Source: Fibrobacter sp. UBA1313 (GTDB taxonomy: Bacteria; Fibrobacterota; Fibrobacteria; Fibrobacterales; Fibrobacteraceae). Taken from it: DNA of 30,349 nt. Below the pieces are notes generated by a model that saw nothing but the letters and a program-made list of their open reading frames with translations, ran no database searches and was not told the origin of the DNA. Location of the stretch: contig DBTP01000164.1 of NCBI GenBank assembly GCA_002307115.1, positions 1 to 30,349 on the forward strand, in the 5' to 3' direction. Below, piece by piece: positions 6,576-16,100 of the stretch; the stretch's first letter is position 1, and every line of letters begins with the position of its first letter. A program made the translations under genes and the position numbers.

Positions 6576-8353
6576 TGCTAACGCGCAAATTCTTTTCATT
6601 GGCTTTCGCTCAGGCGCTCCTCCTTGCTGGCTGTGCCACCACGGAAGCCCCTTCTGGTGGCCCTGAAGACAAATTGCCCCCTCGTGTGGCTGGTATTTAT
6701 CCGAACCCTAATTCCGTAAATCAATCCCAAGAATTGTTGGTGAAAGTTCAATTTGATGAGTGGATTAGTTCCACTGTTCCTCGCAGTGCTATTTCTATTT
6801 CTCCACCGATTGAAAAAAAATTACGATTTGAGGTGGATGGTGATTTGCTGACCATTCGCTCCAATGCACAACTGGATTCCAATACCACTTATACGGTCAC
6901 TGTGGCAAGTGGTATTAAAGATTTGCATGGGAATGCGGTTGCAAAGCCTTTCCAACTGGCTTTTTCTACGGGTCCATCCATTGATTCTTTATTCTTAAAG
7001 GGCCGCGTGATGGTGACCGCGGCGATGATTAAACAAAAACAGTATCCAAGTGTCGGTCTTTTTTTACTTGGCAATGAAAGAGCCACACGGCGTTATTTGA
7101 AAAAGTATAAGGATACGACTAATGTAGTGCCCGATTCTCTGCCTCGGCTCGATTTTGAACCGCCTCTTTTTGTGACTCAAGCAGATAGCAATGGTTGGTT
7201 CCGTTTGGGTGGACTTCGTGCGGGGCGATACCGCGTTGTTGCGTTTGTCGATGTGAATGGCAATCAACGTGTCGAGCCTCTTGCCGAATGGGCTGGCGTT
7301 GGTGAAAATGACATTGTTCTTTCTACCGATACAAAAGATTCCCTTTGGATTGCCCTTGCGGATCAAGACACTAGTTTGATGAGTTTAGAAACGGCGACTC
7401 AACTGGGGCGCAATCGTTTGTCTACAAAGTTTTCTCGCGACATTATTTTGGATAGTAGCTTTACCAGTCTCAAAAATTGTCGATTGACGAAAATGGATTC
7501 TTCACGTCTTTTCCCTATCAATGTGTATAAATCTCCAAAAGATGCCGATCCTATTTTTCTTTTTAACCCCGCTCCTTTGCCAGATACCACTTATGTATTC
7601 AGCTGTAATGAGGCGCGCGATTCACTACAACGTGGCTTGGATTCTCGTTTAAACTCGTTCTCGTTGACTTGGGAAAAATTTTCGGGTGATACGCTCGTGG
7701 CGGCAGTTTCTGCTACAGAACCGACGGGTGGTAGTAAAAATATTTTCCCTGATACTCCCATTGACGTCGCCTTTAACAAGCCTGTGATTGGGGATTCTTT
7801 GGGCGAAAGGCTTGTCATTGTTATGAATAAGGATACTCTTCCTGCTGTGGTTTCTCGCCTAGATCCTACGCGCTTTGAAGTGCGAGCAGAAAAACCGTGG
7901 CTTACCGATGCTAAAGTGGAATTGCTCCAGATGTATGCAGATACCACATTAAAACCCGCGGATAGTACGGGCTTCCGTGATACTGTCATTACCATGAAAT
8001 CGCAAAACATTGTTCGTTTTGAAACGATCGCTAAACTCAAACTCGCATCTCTTGAGGGCAAAATTCCTAAAGGCGATATTCACACGCGCGTTCGTCTCCG
8101 TTCTGTGGAAAATGGACAAACAGTGATCGCCCCTTGTACCATGAATGGAAACTTTAAATTGGATCGCTTGATGGAAGGCGCCTATGTGGTAGATTATTAC
8201 CGTGTGAAAGGGGAAACGGATTCCCCTTATGCAGGCCGCTTGAACCCTCTGGATTGGGGTGCTCCCTGGCGTTCTCCCAGTGACACGTTGCGACTTTCTA
8301 ATGGAACGAATACTTTGGATTCATTAATTCAAAATTTGCCTCCATTGCCTTGA
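6575..8353 (+). CDS. Lipoprotein with bacterial Ig-like (Big_5) domain
   Basis: A 592-aa lipoprotein. The signal peptide (1-19) ends in the lipobox LLAGC, with Cys20 as the likely lipidated residue. It is followed by a short Gly/Pro-rich linker (SGGPEDKLPPRV) typical of Big_5 lipoproteins. Residues about 33-130 form a Big_5-type Ig-like domain, with VKVQFDEWI and the ending LDSNTTYTVTV...LAFSTG. A second segment (170-240) resembles a carboxypeptidase-regulatory-like fold (GWFRLGGLRAGRYRVVAFVDVNGN). A further Ig-like segment with the same signature follows at about 385-480 (DTPIDVAFNKPV). The ATG at 6575 shares its A with the lepB stop (TGATG); an alternative GTG lies one codon upstream. The cargo or partner is unknown. 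A surface or periplasmic structural role is inference. Confidence 0.75.
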   Translation: MLTRKFFSLAFAQALLLAGCATTEAPSGGPEDKLPPRVAGIYPNPNSVNQSQELLVKVQFDEWISSTVPRSAISISPPIEKKLRFEVDGDLLTIRSNAQLDSNTTYTVTVASGIKDLHGNAVAKPFQLAFSTGPSIDSLFLKGRVMVTAAMIKQKQYPSVGLFLLGNERATRRYLKKYKDTTNVVPDSLPRLDFEPPLFVTQADSNGWFRLGGLRAGRYRVVAFVDVNGNQRVEPLAEWAGVGENDIVLSTDTKDSLWIALADQDTSLMSLETATQLGRNRLSTKFSRDIILDSSFTSLKNCRLTKMDSSRLFPINVYKSPKDADPIFLFNPAPLPDTTYVFSCNEARDSLQRGLDSRLNSFSLTWEKFSGDTLVAAVSATEPTGGSKNIFPDTPIDVAFNKPVIGDSLGERLVIVMNKDTLPAVVSRLDPTRFEVRAEKPWLTDAKVELLQMYADTTLKPADSTGFRDTVITMKSQNIVRFETIAKLKLASLEGKIPKGDIHTRVRLRSVENGQTVIAPCTMNGNFKLDRLMEGAYVVDYYRVKGETDSPYAGRLNPLDWGAPWRSPSDTLRLSNGTNTLDSLIQNLPPLP

Positions 8354-8377
8354 AAAGATATTTGAAAAAAGGATAAG

Positions 8378-11107
8378 ATGATGAAACCAAATGTTTTTAT
8401 TGCTGTAGATTTAGAAACTACAGGATTGGATTTTGAAAATGATGAAATCATTGAAATTGCGATGGAACGCTTTGAAGACGGCGTTTCTGTGGATAGCCGT
8501 GATTTTTTGGTAAAACCCAAACAGACACTTCGTTCTTTCATCACTACACTAACAGGAATTACCAACGAAGAACTCGCTTCCGCAGAAGACTTTGCAAGCC
8601 TTGCGGGCAAGGTGCGTGAATTTATTGGTGACATTCCTTTAGTGGCACACAACTCCCAGTTCGATTTCAAATTCCTCAAAAATGCTTTTGCTACTGTGGG
8701 AATCGCTTTTGAATCCCACCCTGTTTTTGATACGCTTTTGCTCTCCCGCATTGCTTTTCAGGACGTGCCCAATCATCGTTTGGAAACGCTCGTCAAACAT
8801 TTAGGGATAGAACGTGAAAAGGCTCATCGAGCTTTGCCTGATGCCGATGCTTGCGGAAAGCTTTTTTGCTTGGCACTGAATGAAGTTGAAAAATTTTCCT
8901 CTTTTGAAAAGTACCACCTCCACAATCTTTCCGTGGGCACTGTTTGGGAATCCGTATTTGATGCCGTGACTCCAGACCACATTATTTTGAATGCCGAGGA
9001 TCCAGAAGATATTCCCGCTCCTATGGGGAACAAATCCCCTTACATGCCGCGCATTCGTGAATTTTTTGGTGCTGAAGGAAAACTTTCAAAAATACTTCCC
9101 GATTTTGTGGCTCGTGAAGCTCAAGTAGACTATGCGGAAATTGTGGAACGCAACATGTATAAGGGCGGTCTTTCCATTTTGGAAGCGGGCACGGGCACAG
9201 GTAAAACGCTTGCCTATTTGCTCCCGGCGGCACTCAAAGCAGCGGCTGGTGAACGGGTAGTTATCAGTACTGCAACACGGGCTTTGCAAGAACAACTCTG
9301 GCAGCGCGATTTACCTTCAATCGCTCCTTTGTTAGAGGGTAAAGTTTCCGCCACCGTTCTCAAGGGACGTGGTAATTACATCTGCTACCGCAAATTCCAA
9401 GAACATTTAGATTTCATGGATACATTGCTTGCGAGTGATGAACGCGAAACGTTTATGACTCTTCTCCCTTGGGTAGAACGGACTTCCACGGGCGATGGGA
9501 ATGAAAATTCAGGTTTCAACCTGAATCGCAATCGGGCTTTGTGGGCAAAAATTTCGAGCGATGCTTCTACTTGCACCGGGGAGCGTTGCCCATTTTTCTC
9601 CAAATGCCCAGGGCTCTCTGCACGTCGTCGCGCGGCCAAGGCAAATTTGGTTTTTATCAATCATTCTCTTTTCCTTGCCGATTTGGCTCTGGATTTCGCA
9701 CTTCTCCCTGCATACGATCATATCGTTTTTGATGAAGCCCATCGTTTACCGAACTTGAGTCACCATTCCTTTGGTCGTTCTCTTCGGTTTTTCCGTTTGC
9801 GGAATATTTTCAAAACTCTCGTGCACATGAAAGCCGAGGACAAGGGACTCATTGCTGAGATTGAACGCAAAATCGTTGCGCTTGAAAACCCCTCCGCAGA
9901 ATTGCAACCTTTGTGTGCTCGTCTCCGCAGCGACGTCTCTGAAACCGAAAAACAATTGCATCGCTTTTTCCTTAAATTGGGTAAAAAAGTGGGCAAACGC
10001 AAAGACAATAATTTCCGTTTTACGCAAGGCCTTTTTGCTGAATTCGATGCGGACCCTAAGGCTGTATTGGACGCTTTGGTAGGTCTAAAAGCGACTTCTG
10101 ATTCACTCGTGACATTGTTACGAGAAGAAAAAACATTGGAAGGCTTTGCTCGAGATCTCGATGGAATTATTTCCGATACAGTTCATTTTGCCGATGATTT
10201 TGATTTTATCTCCAAGGGCAACCGTGAAGATTGGGTATTCTATTTGGAAGAACCATTCAATCCTCATACTGTGATTATGAACGCAATGCCTCTGGACCCA
10301 GGTAAAATATGGGCTGAGAAGTTTTATCCTTGGATCAAATCGGCGACGTTCACCTCTGCGACCCTTTCGGTGCAAGGAACTCTCGATTATTATATCGCCC
10401 AAATGGGAATGAATTCAGAGACTCTCCCGGCAGCGAAAAGACCCTTCACTCGTATTTACGAAGCTCCATTTGATGTGAATGCCAAGCGGACGGTATTGAT
10501 TGCCAACTTTTTACCAAAGCCCAATGACCCTGAATATCAGGCGGCGTTGGAAAATGTGCTTTGCTCTATTTTACCACCGAATAAGCGCAACACGTTAGCT
10601 CTTTTTACAAGTATTGTGAGCATGACCAAGGTTCACTCCGCATTGATGCCTTTGTTCGCGGAAAAAAATAAGCTTCTCTTGAGTCAACATGTGGATGGTG
10701 GCATGGATAGCCTCGTGGAAATGTTCCGCAAAGAACGCGAATCCTGCTTGCTCGGCTGTCAAGTCTTTTGGGAAGGGATCGACCTCCCCGGAGAGGCCTT
10801 GGAACTTTTGGTGATTCCCAAATTGCCGTTCCCAAATCCAGGCGATCCACTGATCGCGAGTAAAGCGGATCGGATGAAAGAAAAAGGCGAAAATGCATTC
10901 CGGAATCTATTTGTGCCCGAAGCACTTTTAGAACTTCGCCAAGGGATGGGTCGTCTCATTCGCGGAGAAGGGGATAGCGGCGTTTTGTTGCTCCTCGACA
11001 ACCGATTGGTCACCGAAGCCTACGGAAAGAGCTTCACGCGCCTCTGGGGCAATAATCACACGGTTGTCCAAAGCCTAGAGGAATTGAAAGCGAAACTGGG
11101 TGTGTAA
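8378..11107 (+). CDS. dinG: DinG-family helicase fused to DEDDh exonuclease
   Basis: A 909-aa fusion. Residues 1-170 are a DnaQ-like DEDDh exonuclease: AVDLETTGLD (Asp11, Glu13), VAHNSQFDFKFL, and HRALPDADA. The rest is an XPD/DinG superfamily 2 helicase: Walker A EAGTGTGKT (about 269-277), DEAH box at 452-455, and motif VI QGMGRLIRGEGD from about 855. Four cysteines (336, 399, 404, 410) have the spacing C-x4-C-x5-C expected for the DinG/XPD 4Fe-4S cluster. It probably unwinds DNA in repair or R-loop/D-loop processing. Length and fusion match the Firmicutes-type DinG, but those best studied lack the Fe-S cysteines. It follows the lipoprotein gene after 24 nt, with AAGG upstream of two adjacent ATGs (8378, 8381); the first was taken. 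Confidence 0.9.
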   Translation: MMKPNVFIAVDLETTGLDFENDEIIEIAMERFEDGVSVDSRDFLVKPKQTLRSFITTLTGITNEELASAEDFASLAGKVREFIGDIPLVAHNSQFDFKFLKNAFATVGIAFESHPVFDTLLLSRIAFQDVPNHRLETLVKHLGIEREKAHRALPDADACGKLFCLALNEVEKFSSFEKYHLHNLSVGTVWESVFDAVTPDHIILNAEDPEDIPAPMGNKSPYMPRIREFFGAEGKLSKILPDFVAREAQVDYAEIVERNMYKGGLSILEAGTGTGKTLAYLLPAALKAAAGERVVISTATRALQEQLWQRDLPSIAPLLEGKVSATVLKGRGNYICYRKFQEHLDFMDTLLASDERETFMTLLPWVERTSTGDGNENSGFNLNRNRALWAKISSDASTCTGERCPFFSKCPGLSARRRAAKANLVFINHSLFLADLALDFALLPAYDHIVFDEAHRLPNLSHHSFGRSLRFFRLRNIFKTLVHMKAEDKGLIAEIERKIVALENPSAELQPLCARLRSDVSETEKQLHRFFLKLGKKVGKRKDNNFRFTQGLFAEFDADPKAVLDALVGLKATSDSLVTLLREEKTLEGFARDLDGIISDTVHFADDFDFISKGNREDWVFYLEEPFNPHTVIMNAMPLDPGKIWAEKFYPWIKSATFTSATLSVQGTLDYYIAQMGMNSETLPAAKRPFTRIYEAPFDVNAKRTVLIANFLPKPNDPEYQAALENVLCSILPPNKRNTLALFTSIVSMTKVHSALMPLFAEKNKLLLSQHVDGGMDSLVEMFRKERESCLLGCQVFWEGIDLPGEALELLVIPKLPFPNPGDPLIASKADRMKEKGENAFRNLFVPEALLELRQGMGRLIRGEGDSGVLLLLDNRLVTEAYGKSFTRLWGNNHTVVQSLEELKAKLGV

Positions 11108-11176
11108 GGATTAATTCCTCACACTTGGGGTTTACCGTTCTTTTTATTATCTTTGGCTCCCTTAATGGGAGGTTGT

Positions 11177-13075
11177 ATGTTCTCTTTGCAAACGTTTTTG
11201 GATGGTATGTCTAAGCCACTGCTTAGGGATATGCATGCCAAAGCCTATGGGCAAAAAGGCCTTCTCAATAATTCTCTGATTTTGTCTGAAACGGCCACTT
11301 TTTTTCTAGAAAAAAAGCGTTTCGCAGATTTTGTCAATAGTTTAGAACAATGGCAAAAAGATTGTATTTCTTTGATTTATTTGAGTGGAAGTCGTGGTCT
11401 TGAATTAAATGAACTCCGTCTTGCTGTTTCGAGCGATTATCGTCAAGCATTAGAAACTTTTTTGTTAGATGCCGCGAAGGATCTTTATTTATGGCGTAGC
11501 AAAAATGATCGAGGCTCCTTTATCTATCAGGGCTTTGAAGAATTTATGGAGAGCCTCGCCAAGTCGAGTGTTACCACTCCAGTGCCTACGAATTTGCGTT
11601 ATGTGAGTAATTCAGGGATGTTGGATTGGCATATTTGTGAGGTTCTTTCGTTTGCTCAACTGGGGAAAATGCGCATGAACGGCACAGGCAATTTGCATCG
11701 TCGTTCTTTGCAGATCGCCGAAGAGGCGATTACTTATTCCCGCCCGGTTTCTACGGAAGCTTCGCATGATGAAGTGATTCTCATTATGCAATTTCTTTCA
11801 GAAAAAGGTTGGTTGGTTCACCAGAATAATTTATTGCAAGCATCCCCCACGGGAATCGCTTTTTTAAAACGGAGTGGATTTCGCTTACGTCACGAATTTT
11901 TGCATTGGTGGGTAGGGGAACGTTTTCACGGAGATATGGAACATTTTAAACAATTGCTTTGTGCCATGGAAACCCCACAAGACATTGTTGCCATCGCCCG
12001 TTTATTTTGGATTTTGGACCCCTCTTGCCGCCTTCCCGATGATGAACGTCCGCTCACTTGGACTTCTCTCGCAAAGCCCCTTCGAGAACTCTGGATCATG
12101 GGATTTATTGATTTTGCTGTGGATCGAAATAATATTTCTTTTGTCAAAATGAGCGATTGGGCGCATCAGTGGATTAAGTCTCAGATGGATCCTTTGCAAG
12201 GAGCCCAGATTTCGACGCTCCCTAATTTTGAAATGATCATTTCTGTAGAAAGTGCTCCTCGTGTGCTTTTTATGACCTCGTGCCTTGCGACTGTTCAAAA
12301 TGATGAACCTTACTTACGTTTTATCATCAAACGAGATGCTTATCTCGAGGGACTCAAAAGCGGTTTTGATGAATCTGAAATCGCTGATTTTTCCCATTGG
12401 ATCTCCGCTCCTACGAATGTGAGTGGAGCTATGGCCGAATGGGCGACCTGTTATTTCGGGGCCAAGTTCAAAACGGGACGCTTGCTGAAAATCGAAAACA
12501 AAGAAATTCAATATGCGCTTTTTAAGTTTCCTCAATTTATGGAAATGGTCGAGGAAAGTATTCCTGGTTATGGCTTTGTCATTAAGCAGGAAAAAGAATC
12601 AAACATTCGTGAAATCCTAAAACATTATGGATTAGAACCCGCCTTAGATTCTCCTACAGAGCCTGCGGTGATTCTCCGTAATACTGATTGGAATAAAGAA
12701 TTCTGGCTCCCGTGGCCAACGATCACAGAACCTGATTATACTTTTAAACCAGAACTAGACAACGATATGTTTTCGCAAGCGATGGGAGCTACGAAATACA
12801 GTGGCGATTATCAAAGATTAGAAATGTATGATCTCTTTAAAGTCCTACGTTATGCGCGTTCTACAGGGACTCTTCTCGGTGCTCGTATTCGTAACCCGGA
12901 AGAAAAAACTTCTGTTACTGAAGAATTTCAATTTACGGTGCAAACACTTTATCTATCTAAAAATCCATTTCACGCAGAAGTCTTGTTAAATCCCCAACAA
13001 AAAGTTTTTGATTTACCATTGACGCATATTGAAAAAATTCGTCTTTTGCATGGCGATTTTGCTTCAAAAAATTAA
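11177..13075 (+). CDS. Protein with helicase-associated (XPB/Ssl2-N-like) domain
   Basis: A 632-aa cytoplasmic protein without a signal peptide. The middle-to-C-terminal part (about residues 345-460) reads like the helicase-associated domain known as Helicase_C_3 or XPB/Ssl2-N: a strand segment ISTLPNFEMIISVE, then a conserved RFIIKRDAYLEGLKSGFD and a final WISAPTN...EWATCYFG. Such proteins in other bacteria carry this domain without helicase motors, and their role is poorly known. No Walker A or DEAD box is visible. The ATG at 11177 is chosen because GGGAGG lies 5 nt upstream; the frame remains open to a TTG at 11153. It sits 69 nt after dinG, so they may share a transcript and a DNA-repair context, which is inference. 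A terminator follows. Confidence 0.6.
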   Translation: MFSLQTFLDGMSKPLLRDMHAKAYGQKGLLNNSLILSETATFFLEKKRFADFVNSLEQWQKDCISLIYLSGSRGLELNELRLAVSSDYRQALETFLLDAAKDLYLWRSKNDRGSFIYQGFEEFMESLAKSSVTTPVPTNLRYVSNSGMLDWHICEVLSFAQLGKMRMNGTGNLHRRSLQIAEEAITYSRPVSTEASHDEVILIMQFLSEKGWLVHQNNLLQASPTGIAFLKRSGFRLRHEFLHWWVGERFHGDMEHFKQLLCAMETPQDIVAIARLFWILDPSCRLPDDERPLTWTSLAKPLRELWIMGFIDFAVDRNNISFVKMSDWAHQWIKSQMDPLQGAQISTLPNFEMIISVESAPRVLFMTSCLATVQNDEPYLRFIIKRDAYLEGLKSGFDESEIADFSHWISAPTNVSGAMAEWATCYFGAKFKTGRLLKIENKEIQYALFKFPQFMEMVEESIPGYGFVIKQEKESNIREILKHYGLEPALDSPTEPAVILRNTDWNKEFWLPWPTITEPDYTFKPELDNDMFSQAMGATKYSGDYQRLEMYDLFKVLRYARSTGTLLGARIRNPEEKTSVTEEFQFTVQTLYLSKNPFHAEVLLNPQQKVFDLPLTHIEKIRLLHGDFASKN

Positions 13076-13092
13076 GTGACAAAAAATGTCAC
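13076..13092. promoter_or_regulatory. Perfect small palindrome GTGACA-N5-TGTCAC
   Basis: A perfect 6-bp inverted repeat with a 5-nt A loop begins directly after the TAA of the preceding gene. It has no T run of its own and could be an accessory hairpin to the adjoining terminator or a binding site for a dimeric regulator upstream of dnaE. Sequence alone cannot separate these. Confidence 0.35.
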
Positions 13093-13096
13093 ATAT

Positions 13097-13130
13097 GGGT
13101 GTGCCTCTAGAATGAGGTTGCACCCTTTTT
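13097..13130 (+). terminator. Rho-independent terminator between 11177 gene and dnaE
   Basis: GGGTGTGCCTC (13097-13107) pairs with GAGGTTGCACCC (13114-13125), including two G-U pairs and one bulge, and is followed by TTTTT. It closes the lepB-dinG-helicase-associated group. Confidence 0.75.
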
Positions 13131-13157
13131 CTGTCTTTGGACTCCCCCTCGATTATA

Positions 13158-13169
13158 TATATTTTCACT
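13158..13169 (+). promoter_or_regulatory. TATATT -10 box of dnaE, six bases before ATG
   Basis: TATATT (13158-13163) is followed by TTCACT and the ATG at 13170. A possible weak -35 (TTTGGA at 13136-13141) lies 16 nt upstream. No Shine-Dalgarno sequence is present, so dnaE is probably translated from a leaderless mRNA. Confidence 0.6.
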
Positions 13170-16100
13170 ATGAGTTTTGTACATCTCCAGACCCACTCTG
13201 AGTTTTCGATTTTACGCGCTTCTTGTCGTATCAAAGAGCTATTGAAAACCGCCGTTGAGAAAAATCAACCTGCGGTGGCACTTACGGATCACGGGAATAT
13301 GTTTGGCATCCTTGAATTTTTCATGCAAGCCAAGGATCTGAATAAAGAACGAAAAAAAGCTGGCCTGGACCCCATTAAGCCTTTGCTCGGTTGCCATATT
13401 TATGTGGCGACTCCCAATACAACGCGTGACGAATCGACTTACCAGCGTTTGACTTTGCTTGTTGAAAATCAAGATGGCTATTATAATCTTTTGAAGATTG
13501 TGAGCTATTGCTACGAAAGTCCAGAGTCTTGGGCGGAAATTCCCGCAGTCCCCTTGTCTTTCATTAAGCTCAAATCCAAAGGGCTCATTGCGCTTGCGGG
13601 CGATTTGATGAGTCGCTTTGGAACTGACGTTACGAGTGGTCGTGATGCGCAGGCGATTGCCTATATTGAGAGTCTTCGGCAGATTTTTGATTCTGAACAT
13701 TTGTATCTCACGCTACAAGATCATGGCTTGGATTCCGAAAAGCAGCTTAATCAGTTTATCATCCAGTGCTCCGAAAAATACAACCTAGAACTTGTTGCCA
13801 CCAATAACGTGCATTATATCAAACGTGATGGAGCTACTGCTCATAAGGCACTTCGTTGCATTGCTCTTGCTGAAAAACTTCAGGATTACAAAGAAAATTA
13901 TTGCCCCACCGATAAATACTATTTTCGCAGTTCAGAAGAAATGGCTGAACTTTTTTTGGATCACCCTGAAGCTATTGAAAATACGGGTAAGATTGCGGCT
14001 CGCTGCGATGTGACGATTCGAACCAATTGTGGTGATGAATATTGGCCAAAATATGCCTTCCCGAAAGAATTTGCGGATGCAGATGCTTACTTGGCGTACC
14101 TTTGTGAAAAAAAAGTCGGTGACCGATATGATGTGATTACGGACGAAATTCGCGAGCGTCTTGATAATGAGTTGAAATGCATCAAAGACATGCATGTGGC
14201 GGGTTATTTACTCATCGTTTGGGATTTTATTAATTGGTCGCGTGAAAATGGCATTCCCGTGGGACCAGGCCGTGGATCTGCCGCAGGTTCCATTGTGACC
14301 TATATCATCGGTATCACGGATATTGACCCACTCCGTTTTGTACTCCTTTTTGAACGATTCTTAAACCCAGAACGCGTTTCAATGCCCGATATTGATACGG
14401 ATATTTCGGATAGAGACCGAGGCCGTGTGATTCAGTATGTGACGGAAAAATATGGTGCCGATTGCGTCAGCCAGATTGTGACCTACGGGGCACTCAAAGC
14501 GAAAGCGGTGATCAATGATGTGGGTCGCGTATTGGGACTCCCCATTGCCGATGTTCGCATGATCACCAAAAAACTCCCGGAGACTCTTGGCGCAACACTC
14601 ACCAACGCTTGGACGGGCAAAGACAAAAAGGGCGCTCCCATTGCTCCTGATTATAACGCTGAAGAATTTCAAGCACTCATCAAGAGTCGTGAAAGTTTTC
14701 AGGAACTTTGGAAACTCGCGCTTGAATTGGAAGATTTAGCACGACAAACAGGGGTTCATGCAGCCGCTGTGGTCATTGCTCCGACACCGATGTCTAATCT
14801 TGCCCCTCTTTTCCGTGCGAAGCCAGAGGATACGCCGGTTGTCATGTTTGATAAACATTACGCGGAAGATATCGGTCTTCTTAAAATGGACTTTTTAGGA
14901 CTCCGCAACCTTTCCATTATTCAAGATGCCGTGGCGCTTATCAAACAGACTCGTGGCTTTGATTTGGAAATAGGAAAGATTCCTCTGGATGATCTTACGA
15001 CTTTCAATTTGCTGAGTAAAGGTCTCACCGTGGGTGTGTTCCAGTTTGAATCGATAGGAATGCAGGAGTATTTGAAAAAACTCCAGCCGACGCGCATTGA
15101 AGATTTGATCGCTATGAACGCCCTTTATCGCCCAGGGCCCATTGATCAGATCCCGCATTTCATTTTGCGTAAACAAGGCGAAGAAAAGGTGGATTGCTAC
15201 CACCCCGATTTGGAACCCATTTTGAGTGAAACGTACGGTGTGATCGTATATCAGGAACAGGTCATGCTTTTGGCTCAAAAACTCGGTGGTTATACGCTGG
15301 GTGGCGCTGATATTATTCGCCGTATTATGGCTAAGAAGAAACCGGAAGAGATGGCGAAACTTGAACCGGAATTTATGGAAAAGTGTATCGCTTGTGGTTA
15401 TGATGCAAAAATGGTTAAAAAGGTATGGGCCGTACTTTTACCGTTCTGCGGTTATGCTTTTAACAAAAGCCATGCTGCGGCATACGCCTATTTGGCTTAC
15501 CAAACCGCATACCTAAAGGCCAATTATGGCCCTGAGTTTATGGCCGCGAGTATGACGTCCGAAATATCCAAGACGGATAACATTGTGACGCTCGTTCAAG
15601 AATGCGCTAAAATGAATGTCAAAGTGCGCACTCCGGATATCAATACTTCTTTTGGGGTTTTCTCTGCGAATAAAGAAGGCGAAATCATCTATGGCCTTGC
15701 GGGAATTCGCAACGTGGGCCTTGCCGTGATTGAAGATGTCGTTACAGAACGGAATCTCCACGGCCCTTATAAAACGCTTTTTGATCTTTGTAAACGAATT
15801 TTGGATTATCAAACAACGCTCAGTGAAAAACGCCCCCCTCTCAATAGAAAAGCTCTGGAATGCTTAGTGATGGCGGGTGCTCTTGATTGTTTCCCAGGGA
15901 GTCGCCCCGCGCTCATGGCAAGCATTGATAAAGCCTTGGAAGTTGCGAATCGTTACCGTCAAGATAAAGATGCGGGCCAAGTTTCGCTTTTTGATATGGG
16001 TGGCGCTAATGAGGTTCCTATGTCTTCTCCAGAAGAATTGGAAGACGCTTCGGAGTGGAGTTATATCGAGTGCCTCAATAAGGAACGTGAAGTTTTAGGT

